This document shows, in pieces, positions 16,489 to 24,609 of a stretch of 49,175 bases of DNA (the first letter of the stretch is position 1; each line of letters opens with the position of its first letter). The notes below the pieces were generated by a model, which saw nothing but the letters and a program-made list of their open reading frames with translations, was not told where the DNA came from and searched no databases. Made by a program: the position numbers and the translations under genes. The stretch comes from Singulisphaera sp. GP187 (GTDB taxonomy: Bacteria > Planctomycetota > GCA-002687715), in NCBI GenBank assembly GCA_945907755.1, contig CAMDTN010000017.1, positions 1-49,175 of the forward strand, in the 5' to 3' direction.

Positions 16489-16515
16489 TTGTCAGCCGCC
16501 GCCGCGGCATAGAAT
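16489..16515 (+). promoter_or_regulatory. possible pdxJ promoter
   Basis: TTGTCA (16489-16494), 15-base spacer, TAGAAT (16510-16515). The -10 is good and the spacer short. Transcription would begin only a few bases before the pdxJ ATG at 16528, implying an almost leaderless message. Confidence 0.4.
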
Positions 16516-16527
16516 GGCGAGCCTTCC

Positions 16528-17265
16528 ATGAGCCCGCAATTGTATGTGAACCTCGACCATGTGGCCACGCTGCGCCAAGCGCGAGGCACGCCCTATCCCG
16601 ATGTGCTCGAAGCGGCGTTGTTGGCGGAGCGCAGCGGGCATGTGGCCGGCATCACGCTGCACCTGCGCGAAGACCGCCGCCATGTGCAAGACCGCGACAT
16701 GGAACGCGTCATGGCTGCGCTGCGTTTGCCCTTCAACTACGAGATGAGCTGCGCAGCGGACATCGTTGCGCACGCGGTGCGACTGCGTCCAGCGCAAGCC
16801 ACATTGGTGCCGGAGCGGCGCGCAGAACTGACCACTGAAGGTGGGCTCGATTTGGACTTGCACGGCGCGTTGGTAGCGCAGACCACCGCACGATTGCAGC
16901 AGGCCGGAGTGCTGGTGTCGCTATTCATCGACCCTGATGTGCACGCGGTGCAACGCAGCCGCGAAATCGGCGCCACCCATGTCGAACTGCACACTGGCAG
17001 CTACGCCCATGCGTGGGGCACGCCCAGCGCCGCGCGCGAATTGCAACGCTTGCAACATGCTGCCGCAGCAGCACGCGCCGAGGGCTTGGCGCTGAACGCG
17101 GGGCACGGCTTGACCGTTGCCAATGTGGGCCCAGTGGCAGCGCTGCCACAAATGAACGATCTCAATATCGGCCATGCCATCGTGGCGCGCGCCGTGTTCG
17201 TCGGATTAGATTCAGCGTTGGCGGAAATGGCAGAAGCCATTCGCCGCAGCGCAAGCAACACCTGA
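16528..17265 (+). CDS. pdxJ: pyridoxine 5'-phosphate synthase
   Basis: 245-residue TIM-barrel enzyme that condenses 1-deoxyxylulose-5-phosphate with 3-amino-2-oxopropyl phosphate to make pyridoxine phosphate. Family blocks: LYVNLDHVATLRQARGTPYP, ITLHLREDRRHVQDRD, FNYEMSC, ATLVPERRAELTTEGGLDL, VSLFIDPD, VELHTGSYA, LNAGHGLTVANV, and NIGHAIVARAVFVGL at the phosphate end. All catalytic positions appear intact and the length is normal. The M20 peptidase gene follows after 12 bases, so the two are probably co-transcribed. Confidence 0.97.
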   Translation: MSPQLYVNLDHVATLRQARGTPYPDVLEAALLAERSGHVAGITLHLREDRRHVQDRDMERVMAALRLPFNYEMSCAADIVAHAVRLRPAQATLVPERRAELTTEGGLDLDLHGALVAQTTARLQQAGVLVSLFIDPDVHAVQRSREIGATHVELHTGSYAHAWGTPSAARELQRLQHAAAAARAEGLALNAGHGLTVANVGPVAALPQMNDLNIGHAIVARAVFVGLDSALAEMAEAIRRSASNT

Positions 17266-17277
17266 AGGAGTCTGGGC

Positions 17278-18651
17278 ATGTCCGCTAGCCGCATCGACCG
17301 CGCCGATATCACTCGCTGGATCAAGGCGCACCGCGCCAGTTTCGAGAGTGACCTGCGCGAATTGGTAGAGATCCCCAGCATTTCCATGGATCCGTCACGC
17401 AAGGGCGACATCGCGCGTTGCGCCGAGGCAGCAGCGGCGCAGATTCGCGCAGCCGGTGGCACGGCGGAAATCCTCACCACCGCGGCCAACCCTGTGGTCA
17501 ACGGCGCATTCCTGTGCGACCCCGCATTTCCTACGGTGACCATCTACAACCACATGGATGTGCAGCCAGCGGACGAACCCACTTGGCGCCAAGACCCGTT
17601 CCGCATGAGCATCACGAACGGCACCTATGGCGGACGCGGCACCACCGACGACAAAGGCCCCGCGCTGACGGCGTTGCACGCCGCGCGCTACGCCAACGAG
17701 AAGGGCATTCCGCTGAACATCCGCTTCTTGTGGGAATTGGAAGAAGAAATCGGCAGCCCCAGTTTCGATGGCTGCTTGAAAGCTCACGCCAAGAAGATGC
17801 CTACGAATTCGGTGGTGGTTTCAGACACGGTGTGGATTGCGCGCGGCAAGCCCGCGGTGTCCACAGGCCTGCGCGGCATGGTCACTGCGCTGCTGAGCCT
17901 CGAGACCGGCTGCGAAGACCGCCACAGTGGACTCGTGGGTGGCCTCGCGCGCAATCCGCTTGCAGAACTGGCGGAAGTCATCGCTGGTTGCGTGGATGCG
18001 CGCAGCGGCAAGGTCCTCATCGAAGGCTTCTACAAGAATGTGCAGAAACCGAAGAAGGCGGAACTCGACGGGTTCTTAGCCTCGGGTTTCCGCACCAGCG
18101 AGTTCCAAAAAGTGCACGGTTTCAAGAGCCTGCGCACCAAAGATCACAAAGCTGGGGCTGCGGCCATCTGGGCGCTGCCTACCTTCGAAGTGCACGGCAT
18201 CACGGGCGGCTACCAAGGCCCCGGCGTGAAGAGCGTGGTGCCACCGCGCGGCGAAGTGAAGGTGAGCATGCGTTTGGTGCCCAATCAAACCCCCGACGAA
18301 GCCTTGCGCCTGCTGACACGCCATGTCAAAAAACTCAACAAGGATGTTGTGGTCAAAGGCCAACACGGGCTGCTGCCGTACCGCGGGCCGAGCGACGGCC
18401 CATTGGCAGACGCCGCCGTGGAAGCGCTGCGCTTCGCCTTCGGACGCAAACCTGCGTTCGTGCGCGAAGGTGGTTCCATCGGTGCTGTAGTCACCATGCA
18501 ACAACGCCTGAAGTGCCCCATCATGTTCATCGGGCTATCGCTGCCCGAGCACGGCTATCACGCACCCAACGAGAATTACGATTGGGAGCAGGCCTCCGGC
18601 GGCATGGTTGCGTTCACACGCTACTTCGAGCAACTCGCAGAGCAGCGCTAG
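17278..18651 (+). CDS. M20-family metallopeptidase (dipeptidase)
   Basis: 457 residues of the M20/M25/M40 di-zinc family, cytosolic (no signal). Zinc and catalytic positions are visible: His/Asp in IYNHMDVQPA, the bridging Asp in GGRGTTDDKG, the catalytic Glu pair in LWELEEEIGS, Asp in VVVSDTVW, and the last His in EHGYHAPNE. The lid domain (about 210-330) carries the RHSGLVGG and GEVKVSMRLVP blocks. It resembles carnosinase/PepV-like dipeptidases; the substrate is not predictable. The ribosome site AAGGAG lies before ATG. It sits between pdxJ and the FHA-vWA gene with gaps of 12 and 15 bases. Confidence 0.9.
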   Translation: MSASRIDRADITRWIKAHRASFESDLRELVEIPSISMDPSRKGDIARCAEAAAAQIRAAGGTAEILTTAANPVVNGAFLCDPAFPTVTIYNHMDVQPADEPTWRQDPFRMSITNGTYGGRGTTDDKGPALTALHAARYANEKGIPLNIRFLWELEEEIGSPSFDGCLKAHAKKMPTNSVVVSDTVWIARGKPAVSTGLRGMVTALLSLETGCEDRHSGLVGGLARNPLAELAEVIAGCVDARSGKVLIEGFYKNVQKPKKAELDGFLASGFRTSEFQKVHGFKSLRTKDHKAGAAAIWALPTFEVHGITGGYQGPGVKSVVPPRGEVKVSMRLVPNQTPDEALRLLTRHVKKLNKDVVVKGQHGLLPYRGPSDGPLADAAVEALRFAFGRKPAFVREGGSIGAVVTMQQRLKCPIMFIGLSLPEHGYHAPNENYDWEQASGGMVAFTRYFEQLAEQR

Positions 18652-18666
18652 TCCAGCGAACTAATT

Positions 18667-20580
18667 ATGGATTCTGGCGCACACCTCCTCCTCCTGTTGC
18701 CCGAGGGAGAGGTGCGCGTCGCGCTGCGCGAAGGCACCACCGCACTTGGCACGGCGCCGGGATCGACCGTGGTTCTGCACGGAGAAGGCATCGCAGCGCA
18801 TCACTGCGTCATTCAGAGCGAAGGCGAGCGCTTTGAAGTTTTCGACTTGTTGTCGCCCGCTGGCACGCTGGTGAATGGTGCGAAGGCCGAAGCACAGATC
18901 TTGCAGCACGGCGATCAGTTGCGCATTGGCCCGTTGCGCTTGGTGTTCTTGCAACCCGATGCGTTGCACGCGGCACCCGCTGCACAGAAAACTCAGACGG
19001 CCGCACATGCGGACACAGCGTTGCCGCCTGCAGATTTCGAAGCCTCGTTCGTTAACACTTTGGGCCGCGTGCCGTTCCACGCTGGCAGCGTGATAGCGCA
19101 TGTGCTGCTGCTGCTGTGTTTCGTGCAGCTCTCGCCTGACAATGCCGATCGCACGGCGGTGCCGCAGACGGTAGGCCTCACACTCGACAGCATGTCGGGC
19201 ACAGCGTTGCCCGCCGACACCGCACGCGAGGCGGAAGCTGTCACGCAGCCTGCCGCAGCGCAGCCCAGCCTCAGCGCACTGTTGACGGAGCAAACAAGCG
19301 CCGCCACCGCCACGGCTCCTCACGAAACCTCCAGCACTGGCCCGCTCAGCCTCAGCGGCGCCAGTTCGCTGCAAGCACTGGCTGCGGCGCAGCACGCAGG
19401 AACCGGAACCGGCAGCGGGCCCGGTAGCAGCAGCGAGACTAGCGCCGCAGAATCGCTCGGGTTCGGCCTGGGGCTCAGCGGCGGCAGCGCCGATTCCGGC
19501 ATAGGCGGCGGAGCTGGAGCCGATGTGGCCTTACGCGCCGGTGGCAGCGCATTCCGGCAGCGCGTCTACGCATTGCAGGGATCGGGTTTGGATGTGGCCG
19601 TGGTCATCGACAGCACTTCGTCCATGACCAGCGTGTTAGATGCGGCGCGCGACGCAGTGGGGGGCATTGTTGCCAGCATTGCAACGCTCGTGCCGAAGTT
19701 TCGCTTGGCGGTGGTCACCTATCGCGACGTGAAGGACGAATATGTCACGCGCCAATCTCCGTTCACTGCATCGCCTTGGACGGCGGTGCACTTTTTGGAA
19801 GGAGTCAAAGCCGACGGCGGTGGCGACGCTCCCGAAGCAGTGTTGGAAGCGCTGAAGACTGCCTTGCAACGCCTCGTTTGGAACCCTGGTTCCAAGCGCG
19901 TGATCTTGTTGGTGGGCGATGCGCCGCCCCACGCAGAAGACCTCGCCGCAATTCAAGCGCTGGTGTCGGCACAATCCGCGCGCACCACAATTCACACACT
20001 CGTGACGCCTCACGGCGGCTTGTCATCCGGGCGCAGCAGCGCCAATCCCCTAACCGTTGCAGCCTTCGCCGACATCGCCAAAGCTGGTAAAGGCGTGTCG
20101 AAGTTGCTGGTCGATGCGAGTGCCGTAGTGCCCGCCATGCTGGCTGGTGCCTTTGGGCCCGATCAAGAGGCCGCATTGCAGCGCGCCATCGCCGCGCTGG
20201 ACAACAGCCTGGCGGTGCGCGGTGCGCGCAGGCTCATTGAACGAGGCGATCTGAACGCACTGTTGGATGCGCTGCAAAAGGAACCGCCGCCGGCGCACTT
20301 GTTGCGACTGCTGTTGGAACAAGCCAAGCCGCCGTTTACGCCGGTGTATTTGCACTTGCTGGAAGACCCAAAAGCCCCGCAGGCTGCGCGCCATGCGGCT
20401 GCAGTGCTGCTGCATCGCGCGCTGCGCCAAGCGCGTGTGGGCCCAGCGGCCCTCGCACTGGTCGCGGCTTTGGACCCGAAAACAGGCTCCGGCAAGTTCA
20501 GCACCCAAGTGCGCGAACTGCGGCGCTTGTTAGAGCGCGACGAACGCAGCGTGCCACTCAACATGCCGCGGCGACCCTGA
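18667..20580 (+). CDS. FHA - transmembrane - von Willebrand A domain protein
   Basis: 637 residues. An N-terminal FHA-like fold (about 10-100; AAHHCVIQSEGERF, SPAGTLVNG, QHGDQLRIGPLRLVF) has a weaker Ser/Arg pair than usual. A single membrane helix follows (about 138-155, AGSVIAHVLLLLCFVQLS), then a Ser/Gly/Ala-rich linker (about 180-300). A vWA domain (about 308-480) has MIDAS DSTSSM and a downstream VVTYRDVKDEY block with GDAPPHAED. The C-terminal 150 residues are helical with Leu/Arg repeats. vWA domains bind ligands through a divalent metal. The design parallels the FHA-CAP protein at the left: cytoplasmic FHA, outer ligand-binding domain. Function unknown. Confidence 0.85.
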   Translation: MDSGAHLLLLLPEGEVRVALREGTTALGTAPGSTVVLHGEGIAAHHCVIQSEGERFEVFDLLSPAGTLVNGAKAEAQILQHGDQLRIGPLRLVFLQPDALHAAPAAQKTQTAAHADTALPPADFEASFVNTLGRVPFHAGSVIAHVLLLLCFVQLSPDNADRTAVPQTVGLTLDSMSGTALPADTAREAEAVTQPAAAQPSLSALLTEQTSAATATAPHETSSTGPLSLSGASSLQALAAAQHAGTGTGSGPGSSSETSAAESLGFGLGLSGGSADSGIGGGAGADVALRAGGSAFRQRVYALQGSGLDVAVVIDSTSSMTSVLDAARDAVGGIVASIATLVPKFRLAVVTYRDVKDEYVTRQSPFTASPWTAVHFLEGVKADGGGDAPEAVLEALKTALQRLVWNPGSKRVILLVGDAPPHAEDLAAIQALVSAQSARTTIHTLVTPHGGLSSGRSSANPLTVAAFADIAKAGKGVSKLLVDASAVVPAMLAGAFGPDQEAALQRAIAALDNSLAVRGARRLIERGDLNALLDALQKEPPPAHLLRLLLEQAKPPFTPVYLHLLEDPKAPQAARHAAAVLLHRALRQARVGPAALALVAALDPKTGSGKFSTQVRELRRLLERDERSVPLNMPRRP

Positions 20581-20595
20581 TTCACGGCGGCGGCC

Positions 20596-20630
20596 GCGCA
20601 GCGCGGCGCATTGGGCCGCGCTCGCTGCGC
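20596..20630. terminator. GC-rich inverted repeat between convergent genes
   Basis: GCGCAGCG-CGGC pairs with GCCG and CGCTGCGC around a seven-base loop with a four-base bulge. It lies between the convergent vWA gene and actF fragment. There is no T-tract, so factor-independent termination is uncertain. Confidence 0.45.
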
Positions 20631-20637
20631 CTCATGT

Positions 20638-21055
20638 TCAGACTTGATGGTGCAGTGACTCGATCATGTAAGGATCGCGTTTGGCCAGCAGCGGGGCGCT
20701 GCCGAGATTGCGGAACAGGACCAGCAAGAACGCGCAGGTGAAGCCGATGAGCACCAGCACATCCGCAACATTGATGCCGCGGTGCAGCGCGCCCGTTGAC
20801 GGTGCGATCTGCATGTAAATATCCAGCCAGCGCGCCGCCAGCATCCACAACGCCACGCGGAATAGGTGCCCCGCGGAACGCTTGGCCGCACGCGGCAGCA
20901 GCACCAAGAACGGAATGGCCCAGCCCGCGATGATGTTCAGCCAGAAGAGGAAAGCCCAGCCACCGCCGAGACGCACCGAGTAGGCGACGGTTTCTTCGGG
21001 CATGTCGGCGTACCAGATGAGTAAGAATTGCGAGAGCCAGTGATAAGCCCACAGG
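20638..21055 (-). CDS. actF: Alternative Complex III subunit ActF, 5'-truncated fragment
   Basis: About 139 residues of the C-terminal part of ActF, the second quinol-pocket subunit of Alternative Complex III (menaquinol:cytochrome c oxidoreductase). Seen are WAYHWLSQFLLIWYADMPEE, four membrane helices, the basic LLPRAAKRSAGHLF loop, LWMLAARWLDIYMQIAP and the family ending DPYMIESLHHQV. The N-terminal two thirds are missing. Reading upstream past WAY (near 21051) the frame runs straight into antisense of the histidine-kinase fragment, with no family resemblance. No other act gene is in the window. Either a rearrangement or an assembly join removed the 5' part. If real, this is a pseudogene. 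Confidence 0.8.
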
Positions 21056-21394
21056 GTGGATGAAGACCATCTCGTGATGGTGCTGGTGAACTTGGTCCTG
21101 AACGCGCTCGACGCCATGCCTCAAGGCGGCGAATTGACCATCGCTGCGCGCAGCATCGGTCCGCATGTGCGCATCAGCGTCAGCGACACCGGGTGCGGCA
21201 TGGACGAAGTCACGCTGCGCCGCTCCACCGAACCGCTGTACACCACAAAGCCAGGCCGCGGCACCGGCCTCGGACTGTCCATCGCTCAAGATGTGTTGCG
21301 CGCTGCACGCGGCAGCTTGGACATCGACTCTGCACCGGGGCGCGGCACCACCGTGCACCTCACCTTCCCCATCATGGGCGCAATTCATGTCTGA
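21056..21394 (+). CDS. histidine kinase, 5'-truncated fragment (HATPase_c domain)
   Basis: About 112 residues covering only the ATP-binding domain of a sensor kinase. The N box is VLVNLVLNALDAMPQGGEL, G1 is VSDTGCGMDE, the ATP-lid region TTKPGRGTGLGLSIAQDVL, and the end DSAPGRGTTVHLTFPI. The histidine-containing dimerisation domain and any sensor are absent: an in-frame stop lies at 21044 and the sequence upstream is the actF fragment on the other strand. The GTG at 21056 is the first possible start but is probably not a real one. The 3' end overlaps the start of the NtrC-type regulator by eight bases, as in an intact kinase-regulator operon, so only the 5' side is disturbed. Confidence 0.8.
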   Translation: MDEDHLVMVLVNLVLNALDAMPQGGELTIAARSIGPHVRISVSDTGCGMDEVTLRRSTEPLYTTKPGRGTGLGLSIAQDVLRAARGSLDIDSAPGRGTTVHLTFPIMGAIHV

Positions 21395-22790
21395 GCACCT
21401 CTTGGTTGTGGAAGACGAAGAACCTCTGCGCCGCAACCTTGTGCGTTTCTTGGAGCGCGAAGGACACACCGTCACCGGCTACGGCAGCGCCGAAGAAGCC
21501 TTGGCGGCGGAAGGCGTCGAGTTCAGCGCTGCGGTGCTGGACTTGCGCTTGCCCGGCATGGACGGCATTTCATTAGCGCGCGCGCTGGCCGAACGCTCGC
21601 CAAGCACCGCAGTGATCATGATGACCGCGTATTCGAGCGTGCAGTCGGTAGTGGCCGCGTTACAAATGGGCGTGCAGGATTATTTGATCAAGCCCGTGCT
21701 GCTGCGCGACCTTGGCACCAAATTGGAGCGCTTGCTGGCGCACCGCCGCGTGGTGCACGAGAATTCACTGCTGCGGCGCCAACTGGCCGCCGCTCCGCGC
21801 GCGCCAGAAAATATGGTGGCGCGCAGTGCTGCCATGCAATCTCTGTTGGCCTTCGTGCAACTGGCCGCACCCTCCGCTGCCACAGTGCTCATCGAAGGCG
21901 AATCCGGCAGCGGCAAGGAACTGATCGCACGCGCCATTCACTCTGGCAGCCCACGCGCCAACGAGCCCTTCCAAGCCGTGAACATGGCTGCGATTCCAGA
22001 GAACTTGGTGGAAAGCCAACTCTTCGGACACGTGCGCGGCGCTTTCACCGGCGCTGAAACGGCACGCGACGGCCTCTTCCGTAGCGCAGGGCGCGGCACT
22101 TTGTTCCTCGACGAAATCGGCGACCTGCCGTTGCAGCAGCAGGCCAAGTTGCTGCGCGTGTTGGAAACCCGCGAAGTGGTGCCCGTCGGCAGCGACACAC
22201 CGGTGCGCACGGAATGCCGCATCGTCGCTGCTACTAACACGCAACTCATGGAAGCCGTGCAGCAGAAACGCTTCCGCGCCGATTTGTTCTATCGTTTGGC
22301 AACGCTGCGTGTGCGCGTGCCAGCTTTGCGCGAACGGCGCGAGGACATCCCAGCACTGGTGCAACACTTCATCCACATGCACGCCGCGGAGCACAACCGC
22401 CCCGTCATCGGCATCGACAGCGTGGCGTTGGCGCGCTTGATGAGCTGGAATTGGCCCGGCAATGTGCGCGAACTGGCCCACTGCATCGAGCGCGCTACTT
22501 TGGTGAGCAGCGGTTCGATGCTCCTGCTGGCAGACCTGCCCTCGGAAATCGCAGGCGCAGCAGACAGCAGCGGCGGGGGCTACCACGACGCCATGGAAGA
22601 GTTCGAGCGTGCGCTGCTGGCGGCCACACTCGAGCGTTGCGGCGGAGACCGTCGCGAAGCCGCGCGCATTCTGGGCCTCTCGCTGGCCACGCTCTACCGC
22701 CGCATCGAAAAACTGAACCTGAAGACACCACGAACAGACAGTCCCCGCGATCCCTCGTCCCGTGAATCCGGAAAAGGAGCCCTTTCATGA
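21387..22790 (+). CDS. sigma54-dependent NtrC-family response regulator
   Basis: 467 residues. Receiver (about 1-120): VVEDEEPLRRN, phosphoacceptor AAVLDLRLPGMDG, MMTAYSS and LIKPV. AAA+ domain (about 145-375): Walker A GESGSGKELIARAIH, the sigma54-contact loop GAFTGAE, Walker B GTLFLDEIGDLPL and the arginine-finger region FRADLFYRLATL. A C-terminal Fis-type helix-turn-helix (about 425-455) reads GGDRREAARILGLSLATLYR. All key residues are present, so it should activate sigma54 promoters when phosphorylated by the partner kinase. The partner's gene immediately upstream is truncated in this window. The stop overlaps the start of the next gene (ATGA). Confidence 0.95.
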   Translation: MSEHLLVVEDEEPLRRNLVRFLEREGHTVTGYGSAEEALAAEGVEFSAAVLDLRLPGMDGISLARALAERSPSTAVIMMTAYSSVQSVVAALQMGVQDYLIKPVLLRDLGTKLERLLAHRRVVHENSLLRRQLAAAPRAPENMVARSAAMQSLLAFVQLAAPSAATVLIEGESGSGKELIARAIHSGSPRANEPFQAVNMAAIPENLVESQLFGHVRGAFTGAETARDGLFRSAGRGTLFLDEIGDLPLQQQAKLLRVLETREVVPVGSDTPVRTECRIVAATNTQLMEAVQQKRFRADLFYRLATLRVRVPALRERREDIPALVQHFIHMHAAEHNRPVIGIDSVALARLMSWNWPGNVRELAHCIERATLVSSGSMLLLADLPSEIAGAADSSGGGYHDAMEEFERALLAATLERCGGDRREAARILGLSLATLYRRIEKLNLKTPRTDSPRDPSSRESGKGALS

Positions 22791-23320
22791 CCACCGCCAT
22801 CAGTAATGCCGTGCGTGATTCCATCCTGCAACAACTGGCTGCCGACCCATTGGCGCGCTTGCCACTGAATGGGCTGGTGGTGTGGACCGAACTCGGCCGC
22901 GGCCTCGCCGGAATGTTGGACCGTAAAGGTGGCAGCGACGCGCTGCTACGCCAAACCATCGAAGCATGGTGCACCGCAGAACGCGCATTGGAAGTGGATC
23001 TGACGACGCTGTTGCCGCAGATGGATCCAGCGCAACGGTTGTCGCGCGAGCACCTCGCCGCTCTGCTGGCATCTATTCAGGGTGCCATCGAAGAGCATGT
23101 GGCCGCTGTTGAGGAGAAGGGTGTGAACGACGGCGGGCGCGCGCCGTGGATGTGCGCGGTGAAGGGTTGGTTCCCTGCAGGCTTGGCGATCTTCGCTAGT
23201 CTCGATTCCCTGCGCACCGCTTCCGAACAACAACGCCTTGGCGCGCTCCGCGCGTGGAGCCGCCGCTACTTCCCCGCCGACATGTCCGGCCCCAAAGACC
23301 TCGGCGTCCGCGCCGTCTGA
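22787..23320 (+). CDS. unknown protein coupled to the NtrC-type regulator
   Basis: 177 residues, predicted mostly helical, with no signal peptide, no clear membrane helix and no motif I recognise. Notable stretches are ADPLARLPLNGLVVWTELGR, IQGAIEEHVAAVEEKG and MCAVKGWFPAGLAIFASLDS. It begins at ATGA overlapping the regulator stop with GGAGCC upstream, so it is translationally coupled and presumably acts with the two-component pair. Its 3' end faces nnrD with a ten-base gap. Product and function unknown. Confidence 0.7.
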   Translation: MTTAISNAVRDSILQQLAADPLARLPLNGLVVWTELGRGLAGMLDRKGGSDALLRQTIEAWCTAERALEVDLTTLLPQMDPAQRLSREHLAALLASIQGAIEEHVAAVEEKGVNDGGRAPWMCAVKGWFPAGLAIFASLDSLRTASEQQRLGALRAWSRRYFPADMSGPKDLGVRAV

Positions 23321-23330
23321 AACGCTGCGC

Positions 23331-24185
23331 TCAGGCGCTGTGCGAGCTGCACTCTTGAATCACTGGCGCCAAGGCGTCAATCACATCTTGCGGCGTCATG
23401 CAGCGCTCCCCGTGGGCGGCGGCGACCCGATCGGCTGCGGCAGCATGCACCCAAACGGCGGTGCAGGCTGCGGCGTGAGGCGCCAACCCTGCGGCCAGCA
23501 GCGCACCGATCGTCCCCGCGAGCACATCGCCACTGCCGCCACGAGCAAGGCCGGGGTTGCCCAAAGTGCAACGCTGCACACCGTCGCCATCTGCCACCAG
23601 AGTGCCGCGGCCTTTGAGAACCACGACGCCGTCGGTCAAGCGCACCAATTCTCGTGCCGCCGCCACGCGGTCGCCCTGCACTTGTTCCAGCGTGCACCCA
23701 AGGAGCCGCGCCGCTTCAGCCGCATGAGGTGTCCACACCGCACCGGCATGGCGCGGCAGCGGCGCGCCAGCAAGAGCATTCAGCGCGTCCGCGTCCAAGA
23801 CCAACGAGCCAGTCAAACGCGGCACCAACGCGCGCAGCAGCGCTACGGTTTCTTCGTGCAGCCCCAATCCCGGGCCAAGCACACTTGCGTGATTCTGCGC
23901 GCAGCGCTCCACCAACAACGGCAGCGCACGAAAAGCGAAAGCACCGCTGAGCGTCGCTGCCATTCCCTCCACCATCAACGCTGCATCCGCCGCGCACTCG
24001 GCCCGTACCGGCAGAGGCACCGCGAGGCGCACCAAACCGCAGCCTGTGCGTAATGCTGCCGCGCCTGCGAGCCGCGCAGCACCCGCTAACCCGATAGATC
24101 CTGCAACTACAAGCAGACGCCCACGCGCATGCTTGTGAGCATCGCGGTCCAGTGGTGGAAAGCTCGGGCGCGCAAGTTCTTGCAT
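23331..24185 (-). CDS. nnrD: ADP-dependent NAD(P)H-hydrate dehydratase
   Basis: 284 residues of the YjeF C-terminal (CARKD, ribokinase-like) family, which repairs damaged NADHX/NADPHX. Family blocks: HKHARGRLLVVAGSIGLAGA (GxxGxxGA), VLGPGLG, LVLDADALNAL, VWTPHAAEAARLLG, VVLKGRGTLV and the catalytic GNPGLARGGSGDVLAG. Many bacteria carry a fused N-terminal epimerase (NnrE); here only the dehydratase half exists and no nnrE is nearby. Convergent with the 177-aa gene and divergent from tRNA-Ser. Confidence 0.93.
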   Translation of the reverse strand: MQELARPSFPPLDRDAHKHARGRLLVVAGSIGLAGAARLAGAAALRTGCGLVRLAVPLPVRAECAADAALMVEGMAATLSGAFAFRALPLLVERCAQNHASVLGPGLGLHEETVALLRALVPRLTGSLVLDADALNALAGAPLPRHAGAVWTPHAAEAARLLGCTLEQVQGDRVAAARELVRLTDGVVVLKGRGTLVADGDGVQRCTLGNPGLARGGSGDVLAGTIGALLAAGLAPHAAACTAVWVHAAAADRVAAAHGERCMTPQDVIDALAPVIQECSSHSA

Positions 24186-24207
24186 CGATATCTCGAAGCC
24201 GGAGCGC

Positions 24208-24235
24208 TTGTCCCCGGATGCTCGTACCCTACAAT
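24208..24235 (+). promoter_or_regulatory. promoter of tRNA-Ser(TGA)
   Basis: TTGTCC (24208-24213), 16-base spacer, TACAAT (24230-24235). The expected start lies just before the tRNA at 24248. Confidence 0.65.
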
Positions 24236-24247
24236 GTCGCGCCGACC

Positions 24248-24333
24248 GGAGGGTTGGCAGAGTGGTCTATCGCGGCGGTTTTGAAAACCGCTGACCGCAA
24301 GGTCCGGGGGTTCGAATCCCTCACCCTCCGCCA
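24248..24333 (+). tRNA. tRNA-Ser (anticodon TGA)
   Basis: Class II tRNA with a seven-pair acceptor stem GGAGGGT/ACCCTCC, discriminator G and an encoded CCA end (24331-24333). The anticodon loop TTTGAAA lies in stem GCGGT/ACCGC and presents TGA. It has a long variable arm with GACC/GGTC and a GGTTCGAAT T-loop. All arms are intact. Confidence 0.95.
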
Positions 24334-24433
24334 TTCAGCGGCCGTCGTGGACAAGGCACTTTCAAGTGGCTTGCTCGTGAGGGTCGAATCGAAAGATGCC
24401 ACCTGCGACCCCTTGGGGCTGCGGATGGACGAC

Positions 24434-24450
24434 GAAGGGTGGAACCCTTC
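24434..24450 (+). repeat. perfect small inverted repeat between the two tRNA genes
   Basis: GAAGGGT-GGA-ACCCTTC, a seven-base-pair stem with a three-base loop, without a T-run. It might be a processing or pausing hairpin in a joint tRNA transcript. The rest of the 132-base spacer (24334-24465) shows nothing clear. Confidence 0.4.
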
Positions 24451-24465
24451 GAAGTGTGACAACCA

Positions 24466-24556
24466 GGAGAGATGGCAGAGTGGTCGAATGCGCCGGTTTG
24501 CTAAATCGGTGTACCCTATAAATTGGGTACCGAGGGTTCGAATCCCTCTCTCTCCG
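24466..24556 (+). tRNA. tRNA-Ser (anticodon GCT)
   Basis: Class II tRNA with acceptor stem GGAGAGA/TCTCTCC and discriminator G. The CCA end is not encoded (TTTG follows). Anticodon loop TTGCTAA presents GCT. The long variable arm, GTACCC/GGGTAC around TATAAATT, and a GGTTCGAAT T-loop confirm a serine tRNA. A lipoprotein gene starts a few dozen bases downstream. Confidence 0.95.
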
Positions 24557-24609
24557 TTTGCATGTTGACGAACGCAAGCGCATGCCGGCGCCCCCGGTGC
24601 CGCGCCCAA

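Noticed and set aside
17418-18836. 472-aa open frame on the plus strand inside the M20 peptidase
   Set aside because: Alternative frame of a gene with all catalytic residues in the other frame; the translation is Arg/His-rich without any fold signature.
20582-21475. 297-aa minus-strand frame spanning the actF/kinase junction
   Set aside because: A different frame from the ActF homology; it merely runs through both fragments by chance.
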